This document shows, in pieces, positions 16,727 to 24,243 of a stretch of DNA of 64,000 nucleotides. Numbering within the stretch: position 1 is the first letter of the stretch; the number at the start of each line of letters is the position of its first letter. Both the position numbers and the translations under genes were made by a program. Source of the DNA: an uncultured Duncaniella sp. (GTDB lineage Bacteria; Bacteroidota; Bacteroidia; Bacteroidales; Muribaculaceae); contig CAJUCI010000007.1 of the NCBI GenBank assembly GCA_910584825.1, positions 1-64,000 on the forward strand, read 5' to 3'. The notes beneath the pieces are model-generated. The model did not search any database and was not told the DNA's origin. It worked only from the letters and a program-made list of their open reading frames with translations.

Positions 16727-18205
16727 GTAGCCCGTGAAGACACACACCGCATACCTGTAACCCCTCTCGTCACCCACCTCAAGACACGGCTCATAGGTCA
16801 CACCGAGCAGAAACGCCGCGTCAATCCCGTCGCCCGTCTCATCCATAGCCTCGGCACGCGACACCTCGTCAGGCACCGCATAGACCGTATAGCGGCGCGC
16901 ACCCTCCGAGGGGTGCCATGACAGCATCCCGCCCCTGAGCCTCAGCCCCGACGGAGCATCGGGACACTCCACAGCATGGCGCGTAAGCCCCGGCGAAAGA
17001 GCGGGATAGGCAAACGGCCCGTCGGCGAGCGTCTGCGACACTTTGGGCAGAAATTTCGCGCTGTAAATCATCGTTCCCTGATTGCCGTCCACACTTGCCG
17101 TGCGGTTGCAGTCAATCTGACGGCACAGGTCGGCACGATGCCCCGCCAGACTCCCCTGCCCTATGCGCTCGAGCGTCACGCTCGGATACATATGCGTGCC
17201 GTAGAGATTGGCCGTGCGGTTCCACCACTGCGACAGCGGCACGTAAGGAGCGGTGGCATGCGTCGTGGCCCAGTAAATCTGAGGCGACACGAAGTCGACC
17301 GTGCCCTGATACATCAGTCCGAGCGGGTCTGAATAGATTTCCTTATACTGCCAGTCGGCGGCCTTGACGCCCACACACTCCGCGCCCCACTTGTCAGCCG
17401 ACGTGTCACCCTTGCCGGCCACTCCCGCCGGCGATATGCCGAAACGCACATAGGGCTTGGTGTCGGCAATCATGCTGCGCACATCGGCCACAGCCTTGTG
17501 CACATTGGCCCTGCGCCAGTCGCCGAAAGCCATCCACGGAGCCTCGGAGCGATACAGCGCATAATCAGGCGCATCCATGGTCTCGGGTATGCGGTTGGGG
17601 TAGAAATAATCGTCAAATATCAGTCCGTCAATATCATACCCCTCCACTATCTCGCGGCATATCTCCACGATGTGCTGACGCACCTCCTCAAGACCGGGGT
17701 TGAACACGGTATATTTCCCGTGACTCAGCAGCCAGCCGCGCCGTTTCCACTCCTTGTCGGCCGGAGTGTTGTAGTCCGTGCCAGACGACCAGCGGAAGGG
17801 ATTGACCCACGCATAGCACTCCAGCCCGCGGCGGTGACATTCGCTGACCACCCACGCGAGAGGGTCCCACCCCGGGTCGAGTCCGCGCCGCCCGCTCACA
17901 AACGAGCTCCACGGCTCCAGCTCCGAGCGATACATCACGTCGGCCATACCCCGCACCTGGAAACACACAGTCGTGAGGTTCAGCCCCTTGCATCGGTCGA
18001 GCATCTGCCCCAGTTCACGCTTCTGGGCCTCGCGCACAGCCGCCGTAGCCCCCTGACGCGAAGGCCAGTCTATGCCCCACACCGTGGCCACCCACACCCC
18101 GCGCATCTCGCGTTTAGGGGTAGAGGCTACGGACAGCAGGGCCGTCAGCATGACAGCCGCCAACAATATATATCGTAATGTACGTGGTGATGACACAGTG
18201 CTCAT
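16694..18205 (-). CDS. GHL10-type family 10-like glycosyl hydrolase (DUF187)
   Basis: A 503-residue secreted protein with an N-terminal signal peptide (about 1-28). Residues 32-345 match the GHL10 (DUF187) family of TIM-barrel glycoside hydrolases: EMRGVWVATVWGIDWP, CYAWVNPFRW, YDIDGLIFDDYFYP with the acidic residues at the barrel end, and VDFVSPQIYWATT. Related enzymes act on peptidoglycan- or glycan-like substrates, but the specificity is not established by sequence. The last 100 residues (PSGLRLRGGMLSWHPSEGARRYTVY) look like a fibronectin-III-like domain. Confidence 0.88.
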   Translation of the reverse strand: MSTVSSPRTLRYILLAAVMLTALLSVASTPKREMRGVWVATVWGIDWPSRQGATAAVREAQKRELGQMLDRCKGLNLTTVCFQVRGMADVMYRSELEPWSSFVSGRRGLDPGWDPLAWVVSECHRRGLECYAWVNPFRWSSGTDYNTPADKEWKRRGWLLSHGKYTVFNPGLEEVRQHIVEICREIVEGYDIDGLIFDDYFYPNRIPETMDAPDYALYRSEAPWMAFGDWRRANVHKAVADVRSMIADTKPYVRFGISPAGVAGKGDTSADKWGAECVGVKAADWQYKEIYSDPLGLMYQGTVDFVSPQIYWATTHATAPYVPLSQWWNRTANLYGTHMYPSVTLERIGQGSLAGHRADLCRQIDCNRTASVDGNQGTMIYSAKFLPKVSQTLADGPFAYPALSPGLTRHAVECPDAPSGLRLRGGMLSWHPSEGARRYTVYAVPDEVSRAEAMDETGDGIDAAFLLGVTYEPCLEVGDERGYRYAVCVFTGYSTEGTPAWLE

Positions 18206-18221
18206 GATGGAATATTCAGCA

Positions 18222-18229
18222 CAAAATTA
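18222..18229 (-). promoter_or_regulatory. -7 element of GHL10 gene
   Basis: TAATTTTG on the minus strand, 17 bp before the ATG. A -33 element at the usual distance was not seen. Confidence 0.5.
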
Positions 18230-18284
18230 ACTATTATTCAAGAATTATCGCGCCCGAAAATGGTGTTTTTTCACAAAAAATGAC

Positions 18285-18292
18285 TACTTTTG
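18285..18292 (+). promoter_or_regulatory. -7 element of bamD-rpoZ operon
   Basis: TACTTTTG (TAnnTTTG) lies 42 bp before the bamD ATG at 18335. It makes the longer in-frame start at 18290 impossible for a transcript made from this promoter, supporting the start chosen. Confidence 0.6.
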
Positions 18293-18334
18293 CAAGTTGA
18301 AACGCTAAAGCTCACGCAGCACACCTTAATAATT

Positions 18335-19138
18335 ATGCGCAAATACATCCTGATACTGCTCGCAGCCGTCGCCATGACATCATGTGGCGAATATCAGCGC
18401 GTGCTCAAAAGCACCGATGCCGACTATCGTCTCGACTACGCCAAGCGGGCATTTGAGGAGAAAAAATACACCCAGGCAGCCACCGTGCTCGAAAACGTGC
18501 CCCAGGTGTTCAAAGGCTCCGAAAAGGCCGAGGACGCCCTCTACCTCCTTGCCCTCTCCAACTATGAGAACAAGGACTACGAGACCGCCGGCACATACTT
18601 CAAGCAATACTACACCCGCTTCCCCAAAGGCAAGCACACCGAGCTGTCGCGCTTCTATGCCGGATACGGCTACTATCTCGACTCCCCCGAGCCTCAGCTC
18701 GACCAGTCGGGCACACTCAAAGCCATCCAGGAGCTGCAGGCATTCCTCGACTACTTCCCGCGCAGCGACAAAGTTTCGATTGCCCAGAACGCCATCTTCG
18801 AGCTTCAGGACAAACTCACCCTCAAGCAGCTCGAGAACGCCCAGCTCTACTACAACCTCGGCACCTATCTCGGCAACAACTACGAGAGCTGCATAATCGT
18901 GGCCCGCAACGCAATCAAGGATTACCCCTACTCGAAATACAAGGAAGACCTCGAGCTGCTCATCCTCAAGGCCCGCTATCAGGAGGCCAAGGAGAGTGTG
19001 GACGAGAAAAAGACCGACCGTTTCACCGAGGTGGTCGACGAGTACTACTCGTTTATCAACAACTACCCTGACACCCCCAACCGCGAAGAGGCCGACAACA
19101 TCTTCAAGATTGCCAGCCGATACGTCACCAAGGAGTAA
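18335..19138 (+). CDS. bamD: Outer membrane assembly lipoprotein BamD
   Basis: A 267-residue lipoprotein of the beta-barrel assembly machine, anchored on the periplasmic face of the outer membrane. The signal peptide MRKYILILLAAVAMTSC ends at lipid-modified C17, which decides the start at 18335. The rest is five TPR-like helical repeats, with YAKRAFEEKKYTQAATVLENV, ALYLLALSNYENKDYETA, FPKGKHTELSRFYAGYGYY and ELQAFLDYFPRS as the characteristic first repeats. It is followed 46 bp later by the omega-like gene, a pairing usual in Bacteroidales. Confidence 0.93.
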   Translation: MRKYILILLAAVAMTSCGEYQRVLKSTDADYRLDYAKRAFEEKKYTQAATVLENVPQVFKGSEKAEDALYLLALSNYENKDYETAGTYFKQYYTRFPKGKHTELSRFYAGYGYYLDSPEPQLDQSGTLKAIQELQAFLDYFPRSDKVSIAQNAIFELQDKLTLKQLENAQLYYNLGTYLGNNYESCIIVARNAIKDYPYSKYKEDLELLILKARYQEAKESVDEKKTDRFTEVVDEYYSFINNYPDTPNREEADNIFKIASRYVTKE

Positions 19139-19184
19139 TCACCCCATCATCACGCAACAAAAAACAATCGTATATAACACGACA

Positions 19185-19517
19185 ATGGACTACAAGAAGA
19201 CCAACGCCCCTCTCAACACTCAGACCCGCGACCTCATATCCATGAGCGAGGACACCGGCAACGTATACGAAACCGTCTGCATCATCGCAAAACGCTCCAA
19301 CCAGATTGCCGCCGAGATGAAGCACGACCTTGAGAAGAAGCTCCAGGAATTTGCATCGCTCAACGACAACCTCGAGGAAATCTCCGAGAACCGCGAGCAG
19401 ATTGAAATCTCACGCTTCTACGAGCGTCTCCCCAAGCCCACACTCATCGCCACACAGGAGTATCTCGACCACAAGATTCACTTCCGCAACCCCGCCAAGG
19501 ACATCGAGCAGGACTAA
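19185..19517 (+). CDS. rpoZ: RNA polymerase omega-like subunit (Rpb6 family)
   Basis: This 110-residue protein matches the omega/Rpb6-type subunit of Bacteroidetes: MDYKKTNAPLNTQTRDLISM, then the core NVYETVCIIAKRSNQIAAEMK (about 28-48), an acidic helix (NLEEISENREQIEISRFYERLP) and a conserved tail PTLIATQEYLDHKIHFRNPA. Omega binds the beta-prime subunit and assists RNA polymerase assembly. The start is the ATG at 19185; a longer frame extends upstream through the bamD coding region and is not real. Its place after bamD is the usual Bacteroidales arrangement. Confidence 0.88.
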   Translation: MDYKKTNAPLNTQTRDLISMSEDTGNVYETVCIIAKRSNQIAAEMKHDLEKKLQEFASLNDNLEEISENREQIEISRFYERLPKPTLIATQEYLDHKIHFRNPAKDIEQD

Positions 19518-19543
19518 AAATCCACCAAAAATCGCCCCGCCTA

Positions 19544-19574
19544 TTGCAAGGGTGAAAAATAATTGTTAAATTTG
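19544..19574 (+). promoter_or_regulatory. Promoter of rpsO
   Basis: TTG at 19544-19546 and TAAATTTG at 19567-19574, 20 bp apart. The leader to the ATG is about 50 nt. Confidence 0.75.
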
Positions 19575-19629
19575 CACGCTCTTTTGAGCATCATATATTC
19601 ATTTATCCACTTTTTAAACATCTGTATCA

Positions 19630-19905
19630 ATGCATTTGAATTCTGATGAAAAAGTAGAAATCTTTGAGAAGTACGGTAAGGGCAAGACTGACACTGGCTC
19701 TCCTGAAGCACAGATTGCATTATTCTCTATCCGTATTGCTCATTTGACCGAACACCTTCGGGCAAATCACAAAGATTATACGACCGCACGAGCACTCAAG
19801 GCTCTGGTAGGTAAGCGTCGTCGTCTTCTCGACTACCTCATCCGCAAGGACATCAACCGCTACCGCGCCATCATCGCCCAGAAGGAGCTCGGTATCAGAA
19901 AGTAA
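19630..19905 (+). CDS. rpsO: 30S ribosomal protein S15
   Basis: A 91-residue S15 protein that binds 16S rRNA in the central domain of the small subunit. The conserved core is present: TDTGSPEAQIALFSIRIAHLTEHL, HKDYTTARALKALVGKRRRLLDYL and the final RYRAIIAQKELGIRK. The length is standard. It has its own promoter and a strong terminator, so it is monocistronic. The first half uses more AT-rich codons than the neighbouring genes. Confidence 0.98.
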   Translation: MHLNSDEKVEIFEKYGKGKTDTGSPEAQIALFSIRIAHLTEHLRANHKDYTTARALKALVGKRRRLLDYLIRKDINRYRAIIAQKELGIRK

Positions 19906-19938
19906 TCCCCGCAAGGGTCTTTACTTGAAGATTACAAC

Positions 19939-19975
19939 AAAAGCTGTCAGGCCAAGCCTCGACAGCTTTTGCTGT
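19939..19975 (+). terminator. Terminator after rpsO
   Basis: AAAAGCTGTC ... GACAGCTTTT forms a 10-bp perfect stem with a 12-nt loop that itself contains GGC/GCC, ending in TTTTGCTG. Bases 19976-20081 between here and the next promoter hold nothing I can name. Confidence 0.8.
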
Positions 19976-20081
19976 ATCTCCCCGCCGCACCCCGCAACCG
20001 TCATTCCGCACATACACAACATCCGCATAGCATAAGCGAAATAAAATCGGGCCTTTTCACCCATTATTCAACAAATTTCTC

Positions 20082-20089
20082 TAATTTTG
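20082..20089 (+). promoter_or_regulatory. -7 element of DUF3791/DUF3990 operon
   Basis: TAATTTTG lies 33 bp before the ATG at 20123. The upstream T-rich stretch has no exact -33 match. Confidence 0.5.
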
Positions 20090-20122
20090 TAAATCTCACC
20101 CCGAAAATCCCCGACTCTCATC

Positions 20123-20341
20123 ATGGACGTCAAGACACTTGAATTTGTGACATACTGCATCAGCAAACTCGCGCAAACGCTCAAATTGAGCCAGCGCGAG
20201 ATTTATCGACGGCTAAAACAGTCCGGCATACTGTATGACTACATTGTGCCGTCATACGATGTGTTGCATACGTTCAGCTCGCGCTATCTCATGGAGGACC
20301 TCACCGACTATATGAGGGAGAAGGGAGTGTTGCCACAATGA
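20123..20341 (+). CDS. DUF3791 domain protein, putative antitoxin
   Basis: A 72-residue protein matching the DUF3791 family (LEFVTYCISKLAQTL, KLSQREIYRRLKQSGILYDYIVPSYDVLHT). The family is found next to DUF3990 genes in gut Bacteroidales and Firmicutes. The fold looks all-helical, with a possible helix-turn-helix at LSQREIYRRLKQSGI, so it could both neutralise a toxin and bind the promoter. It is first in a three-gene operon; its stop overlaps the next start by ATGA. The antitoxin role is inference from size and context. Confidence 0.75.
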   Translation: MDVKTLEFVTYCISKLAQTLKLSQREIYRRLKQSGILYDYIVPSYDVLHTFSSRYLMEDLTDYMREKGVLPQ

Positions 20342-20808
20342 GGCTTTTTCATTCTTCCCATACGTCAGTAACTACCCCCGACATCAATCACTCACGAGAT
20401 TATCTCGATTTCGGGAAAGGCTTCTATCTCACATCAATCCATGAGCAGGCGGTAAGATACGCCCAGCGATTTCTCCGACGGCAACGAGAGGCGTGGCTCA
20501 ACGCCTATGAGTTTGAATTTGAGCTATCAGACTGGAACATCCTGACGTTCGACAGCTACGACAAAAACTGGCTCAATTTTGTGGCAAATTGCAGGGCCGG
20601 TAAAGACGACTCGGATTTTGACCTCGTAATAGGAGGCATCGCCGACGACAAAGTCATCCAAACACTTGATAGATATTTCGAGGGCGAATTGTCGGAAGAC
20701 GAAACTTTAGGTCTGCTCAAATACGAAAAGCCCAACATACAGTATTGCATCCGTTCGCAAAACATGATTGACAAGTGCTTGAAACACATCAAAAGTGAAA
20801 AACTATGA
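20338..20808 (+). CDS. DUF3990 protein, putative ADP-ribosyltransferase toxin
   Basis: A 156-residue protein of the DUF3990 family, which comparative analyses place in the ADP-ribosyltransferase (ART) superfamily. Visible ART-like elements are LFHSS at residues 3-7 (the position of the NAD-binding H/R), DFGKGFYLTS at 24-33 (the aromatic/serine strand) and an acidic DDSDFDLVIGGIADD segment (about 91-105) before the C-terminal helices, where the catalytic acidic residue is expected. It is sandwiched between two small DUF3791-like genes with 4-nt overlaps on each side, the architecture of a toxin-antitoxin operon. The target is unknown, and no toxicity is shown by sequence alone. Confidence 0.75.
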   Translation: MRLFHSSHTSVTTPDINHSRDYLDFGKGFYLTSIHEQAVRYAQRFLRRQREAWLNAYEFEFELSDWNILTFDSYDKNWLNFVANCRAGKDDSDFDLVIGGIADDKVIQTLDRYFEGELSEDETLGLLKYEKPNIQYCIRSQNMIDKCLKHIKSEKL

Positions 20809-21047
20809 CCGAAGAGAGCAAATTGGCTTTCCAGGCCAACAAGAGTGCCAATATAATCAAAAGCCTGTGTGACCTCTATGGAGTATCAATTCAAGAGGCC
20901 ACTGATATATATTATCAATCCGACACATCAGAACTGATAGAGGAAGGAATCGCCGACCTGCATTGTCGTAGCGACAAGTACCTCGCCACCGTCATTTGGG
21001 ACGAACATCAAGAGCCACGCAACACCTCGGACGGCACGGCCCCTTAG
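20805..21047 (+). CDS. DUF3791-like small protein
   Basis: An 80-residue protein that resembles the second DUF3791-type gene of such operons: KSANIIKSLCDLYGVSIQEATDIYYQSDTSELIEEGIADLH, then a short C-terminal tail that is poorly conserved in character (EPRNTSDGTAP). It starts inside the DUF3990 stop codon (ATGA). Identity to the first DUF3791 protein is low, so the two are probably not a recent duplication. It may stabilise or neutralise the ART-like protein. The REP sequence begins 20 bp after its stop. Confidence 0.65.
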   Translation: MTEESKLAFQANKSANIIKSLCDLYGVSIQEATDIYYQSDTSELIEEGIADLHCRSDKYLATVIWDEHQEPRNTSDGTAP

Positions 21048-21066
21048 TAACACTGCAAGTCGAACG

Positions 21067-21096
21067 GTAGGAGCGACGGCTTTAGCCGTCGATATG
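21067..21096 (+). repeat. REP sequence, copy 1 (left of nuclease-like gene)
   Basis: A 30-bp repeat (GTAGGAGCGACGGC, then TTTAGCCGTCGATATG) containing the palindrome GACGGCTTTAGCCGTC. Five further copies lie in this window. This one faces copy 2 across 1083 bp that hold the nuclease-like gene. Confidence 0.9.
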
Positions 21097-21212
21097 TGAC
21101 TACGCATCAACCATGCATTCAGAGATTTAGAATCTATAGCATTGACTAATTTTGAGGTTAGGGTCCAGTCTAAAATCAGCGGGGATAAAAATCTACTGAG
21201 CCAGTTTATCCC

Positions 21213-21995
21213 CTAAAGACTCCGTATATAAAAATATTTCTCAAGATTGGTGCCTTGAGCCTGTATGTTCGTAAGTACCGTCATATATCTTGCATACTTC
21301 TCCACGGCAACCTTCTCCGGCTGAGACTGGCTGTTGGTGTTTGGATATGTCACTACCACGTATATAGTGCTCTTGTCGTCCGTCAATGCCTGACGCGACA
21401 CGAATTTCTTGCATATCTGGTCCGTACGATGGGTGTCTATTTCGATAACGACAAGGCTTTCTCCATCTATCACACCCAGAATATCCACACTATCCTTTAC
21501 CTTGCTGTTCAGCTTGACCTCCTTTTCCCATTCTATCTCAGGCATACGGCTCCTCAACATTTCAAGAAGCGGATTTTGGATAAGCCTCTGAACATCTTTC
21601 TTATCTGCATAAGAATCCTGAATCTCTGCCGGCTTGAACTGTCCCAACACGGCTTTGAGCCTGGAAAGGATGCTTTGAAGCTTTGTCTGACAAGGGATTC
21701 CTGCCGTGGCTTCACGGAATTCAATGTAACGGCTTAAAGCCTGCTTAAGTGTTGCCGACCCCTTTCTAACATTGCCGCAGATTGGCACTTTATGCTGCTG
21801 TGGCCGGTTGTTACGCTCGTCGTCGGTGGTATAGGAAAGCGACTGGAGCAGATTGGAGACATTTCCATTGCCTATCAACACGTCTATATCCCCATAATAT
21901 CTCTCTATTCTAGAGATGTTACCAGCCCTGCTCGCGGCGGCCGACTCCTTCAAACCATACTCGCAAACAAGCCATTCCTTAAAGTTATCTTTCAT
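21213..21995 (-). CDS. Unknown protein with PD-(D/E)XK nuclease-like core
   Basis: I cannot name this 260-residue protein. Residues 1-125 are helical; the opening (FKEWLVCEYGLKESAAASRAGNISRIERYY) recalls the core-binding helices of tyrosine recombinases, but there is no recombinase catalytic domain. Residues 140-215 look like a PD-(D/E)XK nuclease core: LLEMLRSRMPEIEWEKEVKL with E159, SVDILGV with D171, then VVIEID (E185, D187) and a following helix RTDQICKKFVSR. The usual lysine of the (D/E)XK motif is replaced by D187. It is AT-richer than its neighbours, uses different codons, and is enclosed by inverted REP copies, which suggests recent transfer. Confidence 0.6.
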   Translation of the reverse strand: MKDNFKEWLVCEYGLKESAAASRAGNISRIERYYGDIDVLIGNGNVSNLLQSLSYTTDDERNNRPQQHKVPICGNVRKGSATLKQALSRYIEFREATAGIPCQTKLQSILSRLKAVLGQFKPAEIQDSYADKKDVQRLIQNPLLEMLRSRMPEIEWEKEVKLNSKVKDSVDILGVIDGESLVVIEIDTHRTDQICKKFVSRQALTDDKSTIYVVVTYPNTNSQSQPEKVAVEKYARYMTVLTNIQAQGTNLEKYFYIRSL

Positions 21996-22179
21996 TGGTG
22001 CATTTTTTAATAGCTATATTCATCCGGCTACTTCTTGCTGAGTCCGAGATTCGTATGCTTTCCGGACTTACATCCTGTGGAGCAAAGATAACAATTTATC
22101 CGTAATAAACCTAACATTTATAATTTAAGAACTTTACGATATTAGTTCAGGTTCTTTTTAGAAGTTAGACCTGTCGTGT

Positions 22180-22209
22180 CATATCGACGGCTAAAGCCGT
22201 CGCTCCTAC
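22180..22209 (-). repeat. REP sequence, copy 2 (right of nuclease-like gene)
   Basis: The exact reverse complement of copy 1. The 240 bp between it and the tRNA-Ser gene holds no gene; apart from the tRNA terminator I see nothing in it. Confidence 0.9.
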
Positions 22210-22397
22210 CCCACGCTATCGCGTAACACCCACTTACCTATCATCTCGCAACAAACTTTCCTACCCCAGCCACGCTCCAAGTCTGCCTATTGTTACGGGA
22301 TGACACAATATTAACATACTCCTAATCAACGGCCCCTATGACTTTACGATGAGCATACCATGTTCACGACACGGGCCAACGCAGCATGAGGCATATG

Positions 22398-22445
22398 CAA
22401 AAAAGTAGATGAGTCAAATTTTCACTTGACTCATCTACTTTTTTC
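22398..22445 (-). terminator. Terminator of tRNA-Ser
   Basis: A 17-bp near-perfect stem (AAAAGTAGATGAGTCAA with its complement) ends in T residues on the minus strand, three bases after the tRNA 3' end. Confidence 0.85.
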
Positions 22446-22447
22446 AG

Positions 22448-22536
22448 CGGAGAGAACGAGATTCGAACTCGTGGATAGGATTGCTCCCATCGTCGGTTTA
22501 GCAAACCGGTGGTTTCAGCCACTCACCCATCTCTCC
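22448..22536 (-). tRNA. tRNA-Ser(GCU)
   Basis: The minus strand folds as a class II tRNA: acceptor GGAGAGA pairs with TCTCTCC, D-arm GTGAGTGGCTGAAACCAC, anticodon arm CGGTTTGCTAAACCG with anticodon GCT, a long variable arm (ACGATGGGAGCAATCCTATC region), and T-arm ACGAGTTCGAATCTCGT. The discriminator base is G and CCA is not encoded, as is normal in Bacteroidetes. It reads AGC and AGU serine codons. The long variable arm is the serine identity element. Confidence 0.95.
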
Positions 22537-22588
22537 TTTCAGAGACCATTTCATGCTTCTACAAGCACTCTATTTCTCATTTGCGATG

Positions 22589-22620
22589 CAAAGGTAGGCA
22601 ATTTTAATGGCAAAACCAAA
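22589..22620 (-). promoter_or_regulatory. Promoter of tRNA-Ser
   Basis: On the minus strand TTTG (22620-22617) and TACCTTTG (22596-22589) are 20 bp apart. The precursor would carry a 5' leader of about 45 nt. Confidence 0.75.
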
Positions 22621-22707
22621 TTTTCCGACAACTTATTTATCAAATAAAATCATAGTCTAACACATCCGCATAAATCGTGTCATTTACGCAATAATTATGT
22701 TGCATAA

Positions 22708-22738
22708 TTGCATACACAACTTAAAATTGATACATTTG
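22708..22738 (+). promoter_or_regulatory. Promoter of secreted-protein gene
   Basis: TTG at 22708-22710 and TACATTTG at 22731-22738, 20 bp apart. It sits inside the most upstream in-frame reading of the following gene and so rules out that start. Confidence 0.7.
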
Positions 22739-22797
22739 CGAAACAGCATTATAATCATCATTCAATTAATAAATTACAGCTCATGCTTTACCTTAAC

Positions 22798-23937
22798 ATG
22801 AAAACGCGCAGTGCCTTGCTGAAAGTGGCCACACTTATTGCCTGCGCTACAAGCCTCAACATCTCCGCCATAGCCCAAGACAATGACCGGGAAGTGTTCT
22901 ATCGCATCCACAGCAACGAATTCAATGCAATGGTCACGAATCTCAATGACATTGACATCATGGCTCCGACATATATTATAGCAGCCCCTACTTCGAAGAT
23001 TGCCATGCCGAACTTTACTTCAACAAGTGCCAAAGCGGCCATTACGGGTACGACTATAGAATTATCTGATGACGGAGAGGAATTGTACGTCACAGCCGGT
23101 GATGAGACCCATGAGGCACTGAAATTCAATTTGCATATTGGCATACCCAGCGAAAAGTCATTCTTATTATTCCAAAGTGGTTGGTACTTGTACACTGAGA
23201 AGAATAACAGCACATCAGCAAAATTCAACCGTACCGACTCTGAGAATGTTGCTAAGAATGTCGCTTCAAATTTTGTCGCCAAATTCAGTCAGACCGATGA
23301 CGGACTGATGGCATTGAGAAACCGTCTTAAAAGCGACAATGGCTCTTTTTATCATCTCAACATATCTAGTTCAGGCACCGGCTTCGTATTAAACACCACA
23401 GCTACCGAGCAGTTTTCAATCTATAGACTTGACGCCTTCAATATGTCTCTTGGCAGTGAGAATGTGGCAGACAATCAATCTATCGAAATCAAGCTCAACC
23501 TTAACAAGGCAACGTTAGACATGCATAACATACATTTCAACTACATTCTCAACAATGGCGAGGATGTCACGATTGATGACCTGCTTATGTCTGACAAGAG
23601 CGTTGAATTTGTACGAGATACGAAAAACAATTATGAACCCATAATAATTCCGACCGATGGAAACTCAACGACAGTATGGGTGCTGCCCGTTTTCAAAAAC
23701 GGGGCTGCAGCGAGAAGTGTCGACGGCAATACCATACCTGTCGGGCGGATTTTTAAGGGTGTATTTGCCGAAAACGGCGGTGATATAAGCACCGGGGTAA
23801 TCACGACTGTCGCTGATGATGAGAATGCCGAGGCTGAATATTTCACAATCCAAGGACAGCGGGCTTCTCAGCCACTCGCGCCCGGACTGTACATCAAACG
23901 CCAAGGCTCCAAAGCCACAAAGATATTCGTTAAATAA
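22798..23937 (+). CDS. Secreted protein with YFTIQGQR-type C-terminal motif
   Basis: A 379-residue secreted protein of unknown function. The start at 22798 gives the best signal peptide (MKTRSALLKVATLIACATSL, cleavage after AIAQ near residue 27); an in-frame ATG at 22783 is also downstream of the promoter. The body has no domain I recognise and is mostly beta-type. The last 33 residues, AEYFTIQGQRASQPLAPGLYIK followed by RQGSKATKIFVK, form the short C-terminal motif shared with the two proteins at 46.0 and 47.0 kb. This motif resembles a short type IX secretion sorting domain. The gene is AT-richer than its neighbours and lies between a tRNA and a REP pair. Confidence 0.7.
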   Translation: MKTRSALLKVATLIACATSLNISAIAQDNDREVFYRIHSNEFNAMVTNLNDIDIMAPTYIIAAPTSKIAMPNFTSTSAKAAITGTTIELSDDGEELYVTAGDETHEALKFNLHIGIPSEKSFLLFQSGWYLYTEKNNSTSAKFNRTDSENVAKNVASNFVAKFSQTDDGLMALRNRLKSDNGSFYHLNISSSGTGFVLNTTATEQFSIYRLDAFNMSLGSENVADNQSIEIKLNLNKATLDMHNIHFNYILNNGEDVTIDDLLMSDKSVEFVRDTKNNYEPIIIPTDGNSTTVWVLPVFKNGAAARSVDGNTIPVGRIFKGVFAENGGDISTGVITTVADDENAEAEYFTIQGQRASQPLAPGLYIKRQGSKATKIFVK

Positions 23938-24031
23938 TCATTGCCACAAATAAATAACGCGGTCGCTATGGTTTCTCACCATCGCGGCCGTTTATTTTGC
24001 TAAACTGTCGGAGCGATGATGCTGCGACGCT

Positions 24032-24192
24032 GTAGGAGCGACGGCTTTAGCCGTCGATATGATACGAATTAGCTAACTTTAACCCGGTACTGACACGCAG
24101 CTTCATATCTTTGCCGTCGACATGATGCGAATAAACTATTTTAATTTACTGATACATAGCTTCATATCGACGGCTAAAGCCGTCGCTCCTAC
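24032..24192. mobile_element. REP pair (REPIN/MITE-like element) with duplicated spacer
   Basis: REP copy 3 (24032-24061, plus) and copy 4 (24163-24192, minus) face each other across 101 bp. The spacer holds two imperfect copies of one segment, each running from a GAyATGATrCGAA block to an AGCTTCATAT block; between them is TTTGCCGTCGACATG, a decayed piece of REP. This looks like a tandem duplication of the interior. It fills most of the otherwise empty gap 23938-24243. No transposase is present, so any movement would depend on one elsewhere. Confidence 0.75.
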
Positions 24193-24243
24193 CATGCGGG
24201 CAAGGCCGCTCTTGACATATGAAGTGAAGCGTATCGAATCCCC

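Noticed and set aside
18290..18334. Upstream in-frame start for bamD
   Set aside because: It would begin inside the -7 promoter element and would place 15 residues before an otherwise ideal lipoprotein signal peptide.
20123..24192. Integrated prophage or conjugative element
   Set aside because: There is no integrase, transposase, portal, terminase, tail or mobilisation gene, and no direct repeat of the tRNA-Ser 3' end was noticed.
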